A DNA stretch of 64,000 bases from NCBI GenBank assembly GCA_026398815.1, contig JAPLSA010000019.1, forward strand, positions 1-64,000. The letters are read 5' to 3'. Every line of letters begins with the position of its first letter. The stretch's first letter is position 1. The notes beneath the pieces were generated by a model. The model was given only the letters and a program-made list of their open reading frames with translations. It made no database searches and was not told the DNA's origin. This DNA is from Gammaproteobacteria bacterium (GTDB lineage: Bacteria; Pseudomonadota; Gammaproteobacteria; Nevskiales; Nevskiaceae). Made by a program: the position numbers and the translations under genes. This document shows positions 25,857 through 34,137 of this stretch, in pieces.

Positions 25857-28016
25857 TTACGGGGTCGGCGCGGCGGCGTCAGCCGGTGCCGGGCTGGCGG
25901 CTGGCGCGGCGCCGGCATCCGGTGCGGCGGCCGGCGCCGGCGGCACCACTTCCAGCGGTGGCGTCGCGGCCGGCTTGGCGTACGGCTCGTAGCTGTCGAA
26001 CTGCGGCAGCACCGGCCGGGCGCCGCCGATCAGCGGCACCGCGCCCTGGGCCGCCCGCACCTCGGCGTTGCGCACGCCGTCGTAGCGCTTGCGGGTGTAG
26101 TAGTCGGCCTCGGTGCGGTCATCGAGGATCACCGGATGAATGAAGATCATCAGGTTGGTCTTGGCCTTGCGGACCGAGCGCGACTTGAACAGGTTGCCGA
26201 GCACCGGGATGCTCGACAGCAGCGGGATGCGGCTCTGCGAGTCGGTCAGCTGGTTGTCGATCAGGCCGCCGATGAACAGGATCTGATCGCCTTCCACTGA
26301 AACCGAATTGGTCACCGTGCGCTTGTTGGTGATCAGGCTGGCGGTGCCGGCGCCGCCGCTGGCGATGCCGGAGCTTTCGAGGTCGATCTTCAGCTTCAGG
26401 CCGCTGTTCTCGTTGATCGTCGGGGTGATGCCCAGCTTCAGGCCGACTTCCTTGCGTTCGATGGTCTGGAACGGGTTGACCGCGCCATTGGTGGCGCCGC
26501 CGCCGGTATTCGAGAAGCTGCCGGTCAGGAACGGCACTTCCTGGCCGACGCTGAGCTTGGCTTCCTCGTTGTCGAGCGTGGTCAGCTGCGGCGTCGACAG
26601 GATGTTGGTATCGCCATCCGACGCCAGCGCCCGGAGCAGCACGCCGAAGAACGAGCCGCCCTTGGTGAAGCCGCCGCCGCCTGCGGTGGCGCCGGAGCCG
26701 ATCAGCGAGGCGGCGGCCGACAGGATGGTGCTGGTGCCGCCGGTGGCGGCGCTCGTCGCGGCGCTCGCGCCAGCGCTGGCCAGCGTGGACAGCGCGCCCT
26801 GCGTCGACTGGTTGAGGATGCCGGTGATCGCACCGACCTTCGGGTTGTAGGCGGCGTAGTCGAGGCCCAGTTCGCTGGCCTTGGTCTGGCTGACCTCGGC
26901 GATGATCGCCTCGACCAGCACCTGGCGGCGGCGGATGTCGAGCTGGTTGATGACGTTGCGGATCGCCAGCATTTCCTTCGGGCCGGCGGTGACGACCAGC
27001 GAGTTGGTGTCCTTGTCGGCGATCACCCGGGTGCCGTTGGCGCCGCCACCGGACGATGCCGCGGCCGCCGGCGCGGCACCGCCGGCGGCGCTGGCGGCTG
27101 CCGGTGTCCGGGCTACCGTGGCAGCGGCCTGGGCATAGCCTTCGAGGATCGGCGCAAGGTTCTCGGCGCTGGCGTAGTTCAGGTAGAACACCTGGGTGTC
27201 GCCACCGCTCGGCCCCGGCATGTCGAGCCGGCGGATGATTTCGGCCATGCGGCCGCGTTCGCTCTTCTCGCCGCTGATCAGCACGCTGTTGCTGCGTTCG
27301 TCGGCGATCACCGAACCTGCCTGCGCGGTCGGATCGGCCTGCTTGGCGGCCTGTGCCAGCGTGGTGAGGATGCGCACGACATCGCCGGCGGCGGCGTTCT
27401 CGAGCTTGATGACGTCGATCTCGCGGTCACCGCTCTGGTCGATCTGGGCGATCAGCCGTTCGATGCGGGTGACGTTGGCCGCGCGATCGGAAATGATCAG
27501 CGAGTTGTTGCCGGCGTAGGCCGCGAAGTGGCCGCTCTGCGAAATCAGCGGCCGCAGGATCGCCACCAGCTGCGAGGCCGACACGTTCTGCACCGAATAG
27601 ACGTGGGTGACGATCTCGTCGAGCGGCACGCCGCGACCGTTGGAGATCAGGCCGCCGCCGTCGGTGCGGGCGTTGGTTTCCGGCACGATCTTGATCGCAT
27701 CGCCAGCCGGGATTGCCGCGAAGCCCTGCACCTGCAGCACCGCGAGGAAGGTTTCATAGACGCCGGCCGCATCCATCGGGCTCGACGACACCACGGTGAC
27801 CTTGCCGCGCACGCGCGGGTCGACGATGAAGTTCCGGCCGGTGACCTCGCTGACGGTGGCGATCAGCGTGGAGATTTCCGCGTCCTTCAGGTTCAGCGTC
27901 ACCTCGGCGCCGCGGCTGCGGGCAGCCTGTGCGATCGAGGCCGCGCCGGTGGCGGCGACCAGCGCCGCGATGGCGCTGCTCAGCACGGCGCGTTTCAGGG
28001 TCTTGCGTGAGTTCAT
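25857..28016 (-). CDS. gspD: Type II secretion outer-membrane secretin GspD
   Basis: 719 residues: signal peptide (about 1-32, ASIAQAA), N0 domain (LNLKDAEISTLI...GRNFIVDP), N1-N3 ring domains, and the C-terminal secretin core (SVGQEVPFLTGS, EVGLKLGITPTI, PLLSSIPVLGNLF). N3 contains an Ala/Gly-rich insertion around residues 300-330, common in secretins. The C-terminus is an Ala/Pro-rich tail that could be the S-domain region bound by a pilotin. It forms the gated outer-membrane channel for folded exoproteins. Confidence 0.94.
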   Translation of the reverse strand: MNSRKTLKRAVLSSAIAALVAATGAASIAQAARSRGAEVTLNLKDAEISTLIATVSEVTGRNFIVDPRVRGKVTVVSSSPMDAAGVYETFLAVLQVQGFAAIPAGDAIKIVPETNARTDGGGLISNGRGVPLDEIVTHVYSVQNVSASQLVAILRPLISQSGHFAAYAGNNSLIISDRAANVTRIERLIAQIDQSGDREIDVIKLENAAAGDVVRILTTLAQAAKQADPTAQAGSVIADERSNSVLISGEKSERGRMAEIIRRLDMPGPSGGDTQVFYLNYASAENLAPILEGYAQAAATVARTPAAASAAGGAAPAAAASSGGGANGTRVIADKDTNSLVVTAGPKEMLAIRNVINQLDIRRRQVLVEAIIAEVSQTKASELGLDYAAYNPKVGAITGILNQSTQGALSTLASAGASAATSAATGGTSTILSAAASLIGSGATAGGGGFTKGGSFFGVLLRALASDGDTNILSTPQLTTLDNEEAKLSVGQEVPFLTGSFSNTGGGATNGAVNPFQTIERKEVGLKLGITPTINENSGLKLKIDLESSGIASGGAGTASLITNKRTVTNSVSVEGDQILFIGGLIDNQLTDSQSRIPLLSSIPVLGNLFKSRSVRKAKTNLMIFIHPVILDDRTEADYYTRKRYDGVRNAEVRAAQGAVPLIGGARPVLPQFDSYEPYAKPAATPPLEVVPPAPAAAPDAGAAPAASPAPADAAAPTP

Positions 28017-28077
28017 GTCGGGGTCGAACGGGCTTCGGGTTCGGCTGCCGCAAGGCGCGCCATGGAGTCGGGGACAG

Positions 28078-29004
28078 CTATTCGAGATTGATGCTGAAGC
28101 TTTGCGGCTGGCCGCCGCGATCGACCGTGAGATTGATCTGGCTGCTCTGGCTCAGCTCGTTCAGCATCTGCAGCGAGCGCGCCGGGTCGTTCAGCGCCAT
28201 GCCGTTGACGGCGGTGACGACATCGCCCGGGCGCAGGCCGGCGGCCGCGAACACCGAGCGGTCGCGGCCCGGGTAGATGCGGTAGCCAGTCAGCCCGTTG
28301 CCGCTATTGACCGGCTGCACACGGATGTAATCGGCCACTTTCGACGGATCTTCAAGCAGCTGCGAACGGATCTGCGACAGCGATTCGGCGGCGCTGCCGT
28401 CGATGCTCTGCTCGGGCGCTGTCTGCAGCTGGTCGATCGGTGCGCCGGTCAGGCTGCTGGTGCTGTCCTTGTCCAGCCGCAGCGTCTCCAGCTTGCCGTT
28501 GCGGTTGAGGATGACGCGGTCCGGGAAGATCGCGGTGAGCTGCACGCCGCGCGACACGTCATCGCCAACGGCGTACGGCTGTTCGTCGCCCCCCTGCGAG
28601 GCGATCAGCGCCCGCGAGCGGCTGTCCTTGTCGTTGCGGCCGTTCGACAGGATGCCGAGCAGGGTCAGGTTCAGCTGAGTGTCCGGCGCGGCGGCCAGGT
28701 CGGCGAGCGCCGGTGCCGCAGGCGCGGTGTACTGGCCGAACAGGTGGGCATTGCCGATCGCGTTGAGGTCGACGCCGCGACGCGTCGCCGTGGCTGCGGC
28801 CTGCGCCGGCGGCGGCTGCCAGACCGCATCGGCCGGCGCCGGAACCAGCGCCCAGACCAGCTCGGCCGCCAGCTTCGCGATCACCACGACCAGCACCACG
28901 CTGGCCAGTTCCGGCAGCCGTCGACCATAACGGGCAGTCAAAGCCGGCACGCGGCCGGGCAGCGCTTGGAGTCTCGACGGGGAAAATGTAGCCATTGTCA
29001 GCAT
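28078..29004 (-). CDS. gspC: Type II secretion protein GspC
   Basis: About 308 residues: a short cytoplasmic part, one transmembrane helix (LASVVLVVVIAKLAAELVWA), the homology region that contacts the secretin (NAHLFGQY... LTLLGIL) and a C-terminal PDZ domain (YRIYPGRD...LRPGDVVTAVNG). GspC links the inner-membrane platform to GspD and helps recruit substrates. The start is uncertain: ATGs at 29004 and 28995 both lack a strong ribosome binding site. It heads the gspC-D-E-F operon and is divergent from clpS. Confidence 0.88.
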   Translation of the reverse strand: MLTMATFSPSRLQALPGRVPALTARYGRRLPELASVVLVVVIAKLAAELVWALVPAPADAVWQPPPAQAAATATRRGVDLNAIGNAHLFGQYTAPAAPALADLAAAPDTQLNLTLLGILSNGRNDKDSRSRALIASQGGDEQPYAVGDDVSRGVQLTAIFPDRVILNRNGKLETLRLDKDSTSSLTGAPIDQLQTAPEQSIDGSAAESLSQIRSQLLEDPSKVADYIRVQPVNSGNGLTGYRIYPGRDRSVFAAAGLRPGDVVTAVNGMALNDPARSLQMLNELSQSSQINLTVDRGGQPQSFSINLE

Positions 29005-29137
29005 GATAACGGGGCTTTGTGACTGGCGGGAGCAATCCGGCAGGCGGGTCCGACGCCGGTTCAACGTGCCGTCCCGGCGGCTCCGCCGGCAGCCGATCGA
29101 CGGTCGGGACCGGCAGCGGCCACTGTCCGCAATTCGG

Positions 29138-29143
29138 TACACT
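29138..29143 (+). promoter_or_regulatory. Possible -10 box (TACACT) before clpS
   Basis: TACACT lies 7 nt before the clpS ATG and is followed by GCGCC, resembling other boxes in the window. If used, the transcript would be nearly leaderless. No -35 is visible, so this is weak. Confidence 0.25.
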
Positions 29144-29150
29144 GCGCCGC

Positions 29151-29480
29151 ATGGCTGATCGAAACTCACGTCCTGATTCGGATTCCGGCACCGGACTCGT
29201 CGTTGACGAGGCCAAGCCGCGCCTGCAGCAGCCGCCGCTGTACAAGGTGGTGATGATCAACGACGACTTCACGCCGATGGAATTCGTCGTGCAGGTACTG
29301 CAAACGTTCTTTCATCATTCCCGCGAGCAGGCCGTGCAGATCATGCTGCAGGTGCATCAGGCAGGGCGCGGCACCGCCGGCATCTTCCCGGCGGAGATCG
29401 CCGAGACCAAGGTCGCCCAGGTCAACAGCTTCGCGCGCAAGAGCCACCACCCGCTGCTGACGGTGATGGAAAAGGTCTGA
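29151..29480 (+). CDS. clpS: ATP-dependent Clp protease adaptor ClpS
   Basis: 109 residues: a flexible Asp/Ser-rich N-terminus, then the ClpS core with YKVVMINDDFTPMEFVV, which forms the N-degron pocket and ClpA-binding surface, and HQAGRGTAG. ClpS delivers proteins with destabilising N-terminal residues (Leu, Phe, Tyr, Trp) to ClpAP. The ATG at 29151 (MADRNSR) gives the usual length. It is followed on the same strand by clpA after an unusually long 453-nt gap. Confidence 0.94.
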   Translation: MADRNSRPDSDSGTGLVVDEAKPRLQQPPLYKVVMINDDFTPMEFVVQVLQTFFHHSREQAVQIMLQVHQAGRGTAGIFPAEIAETKVAQVNSFARKSHHPLLTVMEKV

Positions 29481-29933
29481 GCGTCGGACTTCGAACCCGC
29501 GCTGCTGTCCCGTCGCCCTTAGTCGACGACGCTGCTCTCCCTTCACCCACCCTGTTCGATGGCCGCCGTACCGGCGGGCCACGTCTGCAGCGCCTGCGGC
29601 TGACATCAATCTGACGCCCGCATGGCGACGGATTTCCGTCGCTCGCTGCTGTTCAGTCAGCACCGGGGTGGTTGATTTGCATCACACCGACTTCTCGGGA
29701 GCGCCGGATCGGCGCACTGCCTGCGCGCTTGCCACCGCCAGCAATACCGTTTGACGGCCGCGTCTGACGAGGGTCGCCGCCGGCTGCAGCGAAGGCGTCG
29801 GAGACCGCCCTCGGCGATGGATCGTGGTGCGGGTTTTGCGTGTTCCAAATTCGTGCAGAGACGATGCATGATGGTCTGGTAAAGCCTTGAGTCCGGCCCC
29901 AGAGTACCGTTCAGCCCTTTTCAGGAAGTGACC
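29481..29933 (+). other. 453-nt gap between clpS and clpA
   Basis: No gene or RNA is recognised. Short open frames on either strand lack codon character or homology that I can see. clpS and clpA are usually separated by only tens of bases, so the length suggests that clpA has its own promoter. The last 12 nt carry its AGGAAG ribosome binding site; no clear promoter hexamers stand out. Confidence 0.4.
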
Positions 29934-32222
29934 ATGCTCAGCGACGAATTGCAGAAAGCCCTTGATGCAGCGTTCCTCGCAGCCCGCAGTGACGGCCATG
30001 AATTGTTGACCGTCGAACACCTGCTGCTGGCCCTGTTGTCCGACTCCAACGTCAGCGAAGTGCTGACCGCCAGCGGCGGCGACCTCGACAAGCTCGAGGG
30101 CGGCCTGCGCGAGTACATCGCGCAGAACATTCACTCGAACAAGGACGCCGGCGGCAACCAGGAAGTGCAGCCGACGCTGTCGTTCCAGCGCGTGCTGCAG
30201 CGGGCCATCTATCACGTCCAGGCTTCGGGCAAGAAGCGCGTGTCGACCCTGAACGTGCTGGTCGCACTGTTCGCCGAGAAGGACACCCACGCGGTGTTCC
30301 TGCTCAACGAGCAGGGCGTGACGCGGCTGGATGTCGTCAACTACATCAGCCACGGCATCGCCAAGAACAACCAGCCGGCGGCGCCGCAGGAACAGCAGAA
30401 CGAGGTCGACGACAAGGACGACACCGGCAAGGGTGCGGGCAAGTCGGCGCTCGAGCAGTTCGCGGTCAACCTGAACCAGCGGGCGCAGAAGGGCCAGATC
30501 GATCCGCTGATCGGCCGCGCGCACGAGATGGAGCGCGTGATGCAGACGCTCTGCCGCCGGCGCAAGAACAACCCGCTGCTGGTCGGCGAAGCCGGCGTCG
30601 GCAAGACCGCGATCGCCGAAGGCCTCGCCTGGCTGATTACCGAAGGCAGGGTGCCGGAACTGCTGAAGGACGGCATCGTGTTCAGCCTCGACCTCGGCTC
30701 CCTGATCGCCGGCACCAAGTACCGCGGCGATTTCGAGAAGCGCTTCAAGAGCGTGATCCAGGAACTCGCGCGCACGCCGGGCGCGATCCTGTTCATTGAT
30801 GAGATCCACATGATCATCGGTGCCGGTGCGGCTTCCGGCGGCGTGATGGACGCCTCCAACCTGCTGAAGCCGATGCTGGCCAACGGCGAGCTGCGCTGCA
30901 TCGGCTCGACCACCTACCAGGAATATCGCGGCATCTTCGAGAAGGACCGCGCGCTGTCGCGGCGCTTCCAGAAGGTCGACGTGCCGGAACCGAGCGTGCC
31001 GGAAACCATCCAGATCCTCGAAGGTCTGCGTGCGCGTTTCGAAGAGCACCACCAGGTGCATTTCACCAGCGGCGCGATCAAGAGCGCGGTGGAACTGGCG
31101 GCCAAGCACATCACCGACCGTCACCTGCCGGACAAGGCGATCGACGTCATCGACGAGGCCGCCGCCCGCCTGCGCCTGCTGCCCGAGGCCAAGCGCCGCA
31201 AGACCGTGCAGGTGCGCGACATCGAGGAAACCGTCGCCAAGATCGCGCGCATCCCGCCGAAGTCGGTGTCGAGCAACGACAAGGATCGCCTGGCCACGCT
31301 CGAACGCGATCTGAAGCTGGTGATCTTCGGCCAGGACAATGCCGTCGAAACGCTGGCCTCGTGCATCAAGCTGTCGCGCTCGGGCTTGGGCAACCCCGAC
31401 AAGCCGATCGGCAATTTCCTGCTCGCCGGCCCGACCGGGGTCGGCAAGACCGAGGTCACGCGCCAGCTGGCCAGCCAGCTCGGCATCGAGCTGATCCGCT
31501 TCGACATGTCCGAGTACATGGAGCGGCACACGGTGTCGCGCCTGATCGGCGCGCCTCCGGGTTATGTCGGCTTCGATCAGGGCGGTTTGCTGACGGAAGC
31601 GGTCATCAAGCATCCGCATTCGGTGGTGCTGCTCGATGAAATCGAGAAGGCGCACCCGGATGTCTTCAACCTGCTGCTGCAGGTCATGGATCACGGCACG
31701 CTGACCGACAACAACGGCCGCGCGGCGGATTTCCGCAACGTGATCCTGATCATGACCACCAATGCCGGTGCCGAGGAATCGTCGCGGCGCGGCATCGGTT
31801 TCACCGAGCAGAACCACACGACCGACGCGCTGGAAGTGATCCGCCGCGGCTTCTCGCCGGAATTCCGCAACCGCCTCGACGCGATCATCCCGTTCGCGCC
31901 GCTCGGCAAGACGGAAATCACCCGGGTGGTCGACAAGTTCCTGATGCAGCTCGAGGAACAGCTGGCGGCCAAGCACGTGACGATGGAAGTCGAACTGGAA
32001 GCCCGCGACTGGCTGTGCGAGCACGGTTACGACGTGAAGATGGGCGCCCGGCCGATGGCGCGCGTGATCCAGGAAAACATCAAGCGCCCGCTGGCCGAGG
32101 AACTGCTGTTCGGCAAGCTCGCGCATGGTGGCCGCGTCACCGTCAATGTCACCGACGACGGCAAGATCGGTTTCGAGATCGAAGCGCGCGAGAAGGCGGC
32201 ACCGACGGCCGAGCCGGCCTGA
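29934..32222 (+). CDS. clpA: ATP-dependent Clp protease ATP-binding subunit ClpA
   Basis: 762 residues of the class I Clp unfoldase that feeds ClpP. The N-domain with two repeats (ELQKALDAAF..., HELLTVEHLLLALL) binds ClpS. D1 has Walker A GEAGVGKTA and D2 has GPTGVGKTE, with IGF-type sensor and arginine residues (EFRNRLD) in place. The C-terminal IGFEIE is typical of ClpA. The ATG at 29934 follows AGGAAG at 8 nt; a GTG two codons earlier is less well placed. No clpP is in the window. Confidence 0.96.
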   Translation: MLSDELQKALDAAFLAARSDGHELLTVEHLLLALLSDSNVSEVLTASGGDLDKLEGGLREYIAQNIHSNKDAGGNQEVQPTLSFQRVLQRAIYHVQASGKKRVSTLNVLVALFAEKDTHAVFLLNEQGVTRLDVVNYISHGIAKNNQPAAPQEQQNEVDDKDDTGKGAGKSALEQFAVNLNQRAQKGQIDPLIGRAHEMERVMQTLCRRRKNNPLLVGEAGVGKTAIAEGLAWLITEGRVPELLKDGIVFSLDLGSLIAGTKYRGDFEKRFKSVIQELARTPGAILFIDEIHMIIGAGAASGGVMDASNLLKPMLANGELRCIGSTTYQEYRGIFEKDRALSRRFQKVDVPEPSVPETIQILEGLRARFEEHHQVHFTSGAIKSAVELAAKHITDRHLPDKAIDVIDEAAARLRLLPEAKRRKTVQVRDIEETVAKIARIPPKSVSSNDKDRLATLERDLKLVIFGQDNAVETLASCIKLSRSGLGNPDKPIGNFLLAGPTGVGKTEVTRQLASQLGIELIRFDMSEYMERHTVSRLIGAPPGYVGFDQGGLLTEAVIKHPHSVVLLDEIEKAHPDVFNLLLQVMDHGTLTDNNGRAADFRNVILIMTTNAGAEESSRRGIGFTEQNHTTDALEVIRRGFSPEFRNRLDAIIPFAPLGKTEITRVVDKFLMQLEEQLAAKHVTMEVELEARDWLCEHGYDVKMGARPMARVIQENIKRPLAEELLFGKLAHGGRVTVNVTDDGKIGFEIEAREKAAPTAEPA

Positions 32223-32243
32223 GCAACCGGCGCTGAAACGAAA

Positions 32244-32263
32244 AAGCCCGCGAAAGCGGGCTT
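32244..32263 (+). terminator. Intrinsic terminator after clpA
   Basis: AAGCCCGC / GCGGGCTT forms an 8-bp stem with a GAAA tetraloop, flanked by A5 upstream and T5 downstream, 21 nt after the clpA stop. The symmetrical A and T tracts would also allow it to stop transcription coming from infA on the other strand. Confidence 0.9.
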
Positions 32264-32333
32264 TTTCTTGGCCGTCGTGACCGGCTGGGTGTCGGCGACG
32301 GGGCTGCGTTAGTCAGTCAGCACGGGGCGCTCA

Positions 32334-32360
32334 CTGGATTCCGACTTTCGTCGGGATGAC
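32334..32360 (+). repeat. Half copy of a dispersed palindromic repeat
   Basis: CTGGATTCCGACTTTCGTCGGGATGAC is a small hairpin (CCGACTTTCGTCGG) that resembles the CTGGATcCCGgC...GGGATGAC arm of the repeat at 48892-48976. It lies in the intergenic region between clpA and infA, just after the infA stop, the usual place for such intergenic palindromes. Confidence 0.55.
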
Positions 32361-32380
32361 CGCACGGTGACACTGTGCGG

Positions 32381-32599
32381 TCACTTGTCGCGGAAGGTGA
32401 TCCGGCCCTTGGTCAGGTCGTACGGCGTGAGCTGCACGGTGACTTTGTCGCCGGTCAGGATGCGGATGTAGTTCTTCCGCATGCGCCCCGAGATGTGCGC
32501 GGTGACGATGTGACCGTTTTCGAGTTTGACGCGGAACGTCGTGTTCGGAAGTGTTTCGGCGACGATGCCGGGCATCTCGATGTGATCTTCTTTTGCCAT
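32381..32599 (-). CDS. infA: Translation initiation factor IF-1
   Basis: 72 residues, the universal S1/OB-fold IF-1: [41 protein letters not shown] and a short basic tail. IF-1 binds the ribosomal A site and helps IF-2 and IF-3 during initiation. It lies between clpA (convergent) and ate (upstream on the same strand), the usual gammaproteobacterial position. Confidence 0.97.
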   Translation of the reverse strand: MAKEDHIEMPGIVAETLPNTTFRVKLENGHIVTAHISGRMRKNYIRILTGDKVTVQLTPYDLTKGRITFRDK

Positions 32600-32674
32600 C
32601 AGGTTGACAACCAGGGGGTCTTGAAAGGACGCGGCATTATCCGGGAACGTCCTCCGAGTAGCAATGCAAGGATT

Positions 32675-33382
32675 TCATTCATTTTCCAGACGCTGCCAAT
32701 GTCCGCCGCGCAGCACCTCCAGCGGCTGGAAGCGGCGCTTGTAATCCATCTTGGCGCTGCCTGAGACCCAGTAGCCGAGATACACGTGCGGCAGGGATTC
32801 GGCGCGGGCACGGTCGATCTGGCTCAGGATCGCGTAGGTGCCGAGGCCGCGCGACGCCAGGTTCGGGTCGAAGAACGTGTAGACCGCCGACAGGCCTTGC
32901 GGAACCCGGTCGATGACGGCCACCGCGACCAGCTCCTGCTCGAGGCGAAACTCCCAGAATTCGGTCGCCCCCCAGCCGCAGGCAAGGAATTCGCGGAAAG
33001 CGTCGGCGTCTTCCGGGTCCATGCCGCCGTTCTGGTGGCGGACCGCCAGATAGCGCCGATACAGCGTGTAGTGCTCGTCGGTCAGGCGCAGCGTGATCGA
33101 CAGTTGCAGATCCTGGTTGCGTTGCCAGCAGCGACGCTGGGCGCGATCGGCAACGAATTCCTGACTGAGGATGCGTGCCGACTGGCACGCCCGGCAGTTC
33201 ATGCACATCGGCCGGTAGGCGTAATCGCCGCTGCGTCGGAAACCCTGGTCGAGCAGCGCGCCGTAGACGCCGGGATCGAGCGGAAACGCCGGGTCGACGA
33301 AGGCGCTGCGGGCATGGCGGTCTTCGAGATAGCCGCAGGCGTGGGCGCTGCCCATCAGCAGTCGCAGACTCTGCATGGTCAT
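32675..33382 (-). CDS. bpt: Aspartate/glutamate leucyltransferase (Bpt-type)
   Basis: 235 residues of the arginyl-transferase (ATE1-like) family. Bacterial Bpt transfers Leu from Leu-tRNA to proteins with N-terminal Asp or Glu, creating N-degrons read by ClpS. The N-terminal Cys cluster (CGYL, CMNCRACQS) and the GNAT-like C-terminal domain (DPNLASRGLGTYAIL, YLGYW, KMDYKRRFQP) are intact. The ATG at 33382 overlaps the aat stop by 4 nt, which decides the start over the ATG at 33376 and implies coupling. Confidence 0.93.
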   Translation of the reverse strand: MTMQSLRLLMGSAHACGYLEDRHARSAFVDPAFPLDPGVYGALLDQGFRRSGDYAYRPMCMNCRACQSARILSQEFVADRAQRRCWQRNQDLQLSITLRLTDEHYTLYRRYLAVRHQNGGMDPEDADAFREFLACGWGATEFWEFRLEQELVAVAVIDRVPQGLSAVYTFFDPNLASRGLGTYAILSQIDRARAESLPHVYLGYWVSGSAKMDYKRRFQPLEVLRGGHWQRLENE

Positions 33383-34134
33383 GCCTCGACCGCTCCGCTG
33401 CGATGCTGCGGATCGCTCGGCACGGCGATCTCGTAGCACCAGCTGCCGGTTCGCGACGGATGCTGCACCGACGCGCGCAGCCGGGACAGGAAGCGGTCGC
33501 GCGGGATTTCGGCGGCGCCCAGCGTTCGCAGATGCTGGGAAGCGATCTGGCAGTCGATCAGTTCGAACGACCAGGCCTTCAGCTGCTGGCACAGCCAGTA
33601 CAGCGCCAGCTTCGAGCAATCGGTTTCCACCGAGAACATCGATTCGCCGAAGAAGGTCCGGCCGAGCGCCACGCCGTACAAGCCGCCGACCAGGCGGCCG
33701 TGCCGCCAGACTTCCGCCGAGTGGGCGTGGCCGGCTTCGAACAACTCGCGGTAGGCGCGCTTCATGTCCGGTCCGAGCCAGGTGCCCTGGCTACCGCGAC
33801 GGCTGGCGGTACAGCCGTCGAGCACGTCGGAAAAGGCGCGATCGAGGCTCACTGCGTAGTCCGCCCTGCGAATGCGCTTTTCCAGCGAATGCGACACGTG
33901 GAAAGTCTCGGGCTCCAGCACGGCGCGCGGGTCCGGACACCACCAGAGGATGGGTTCGTTCGGGTTGTACCAGGGGAAGATGCCGGTGGCGTAGGCGCGC
34001 AGCAGGCGCGTCACCGACAAGTCGCCGCCGATCGCCAGCAGGCCGTTCGGATCGCGCATGGCGCGATGCGGGGCAGGGAACGCCTGGTTCGGATCGTCCG
34101 GATCGAGCCAGTGCAGGCGGACGGGATTATCCAT
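33379..34134 (-). CDS. aat: Leucyl/phenylalanyl-tRNA--protein transferase
   Basis: 251 residues. Aat adds Leu or Phe to the N-terminus of proteins starting with Lys, Arg or Met, marking them for ClpS/ClpAP. Family motifs are intact: FPWYN, ILWWCPDPRAVL, GTWLGPDM, AHSAEVW, GGLYGVALGRTFFGESMF and DCQIASQHLRTLGA. It is 3 nt downstream of the GNAT-like gene and overlaps bpt, so the three genes are one transcription unit. Confidence 0.96.
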   Translation of the reverse strand: MDNPVRLHWLDPDDPNQAFPAPHRAMRDPNGLLAIGGDLSVTRLLRAYATGIFPWYNPNEPILWWCPDPRAVLEPETFHVSHSLEKRIRRADYAVSLDRAFSDVLDGCTASRRGSQGTWLGPDMKRAYRELFEAGHAHSAEVWRHGRLVGGLYGVALGRTFFGESMFSVETDCSKLALYWLCQQLKAWSFELIDCQIASQHLRTLGAAEIPRDRFLSRLRASVQHPSRTGSWCYEIAVPSDPQHRSGAVEA

Positions 34135-34137
34135 GCC

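Noticed and set aside
29657-29869. Small minus-strand open frame in the clpS-clpA gap
   Set aside because: No ribosome binding site, no codon character and an Arg/Cys-rich product; looks like chance.
29682-32126. Minus-strand open frame of over 800 codons opposite clpA
   Set aside because: clpA is unambiguous on the plus strand. The antisense translation has no motif and only mirrors its codon bias.
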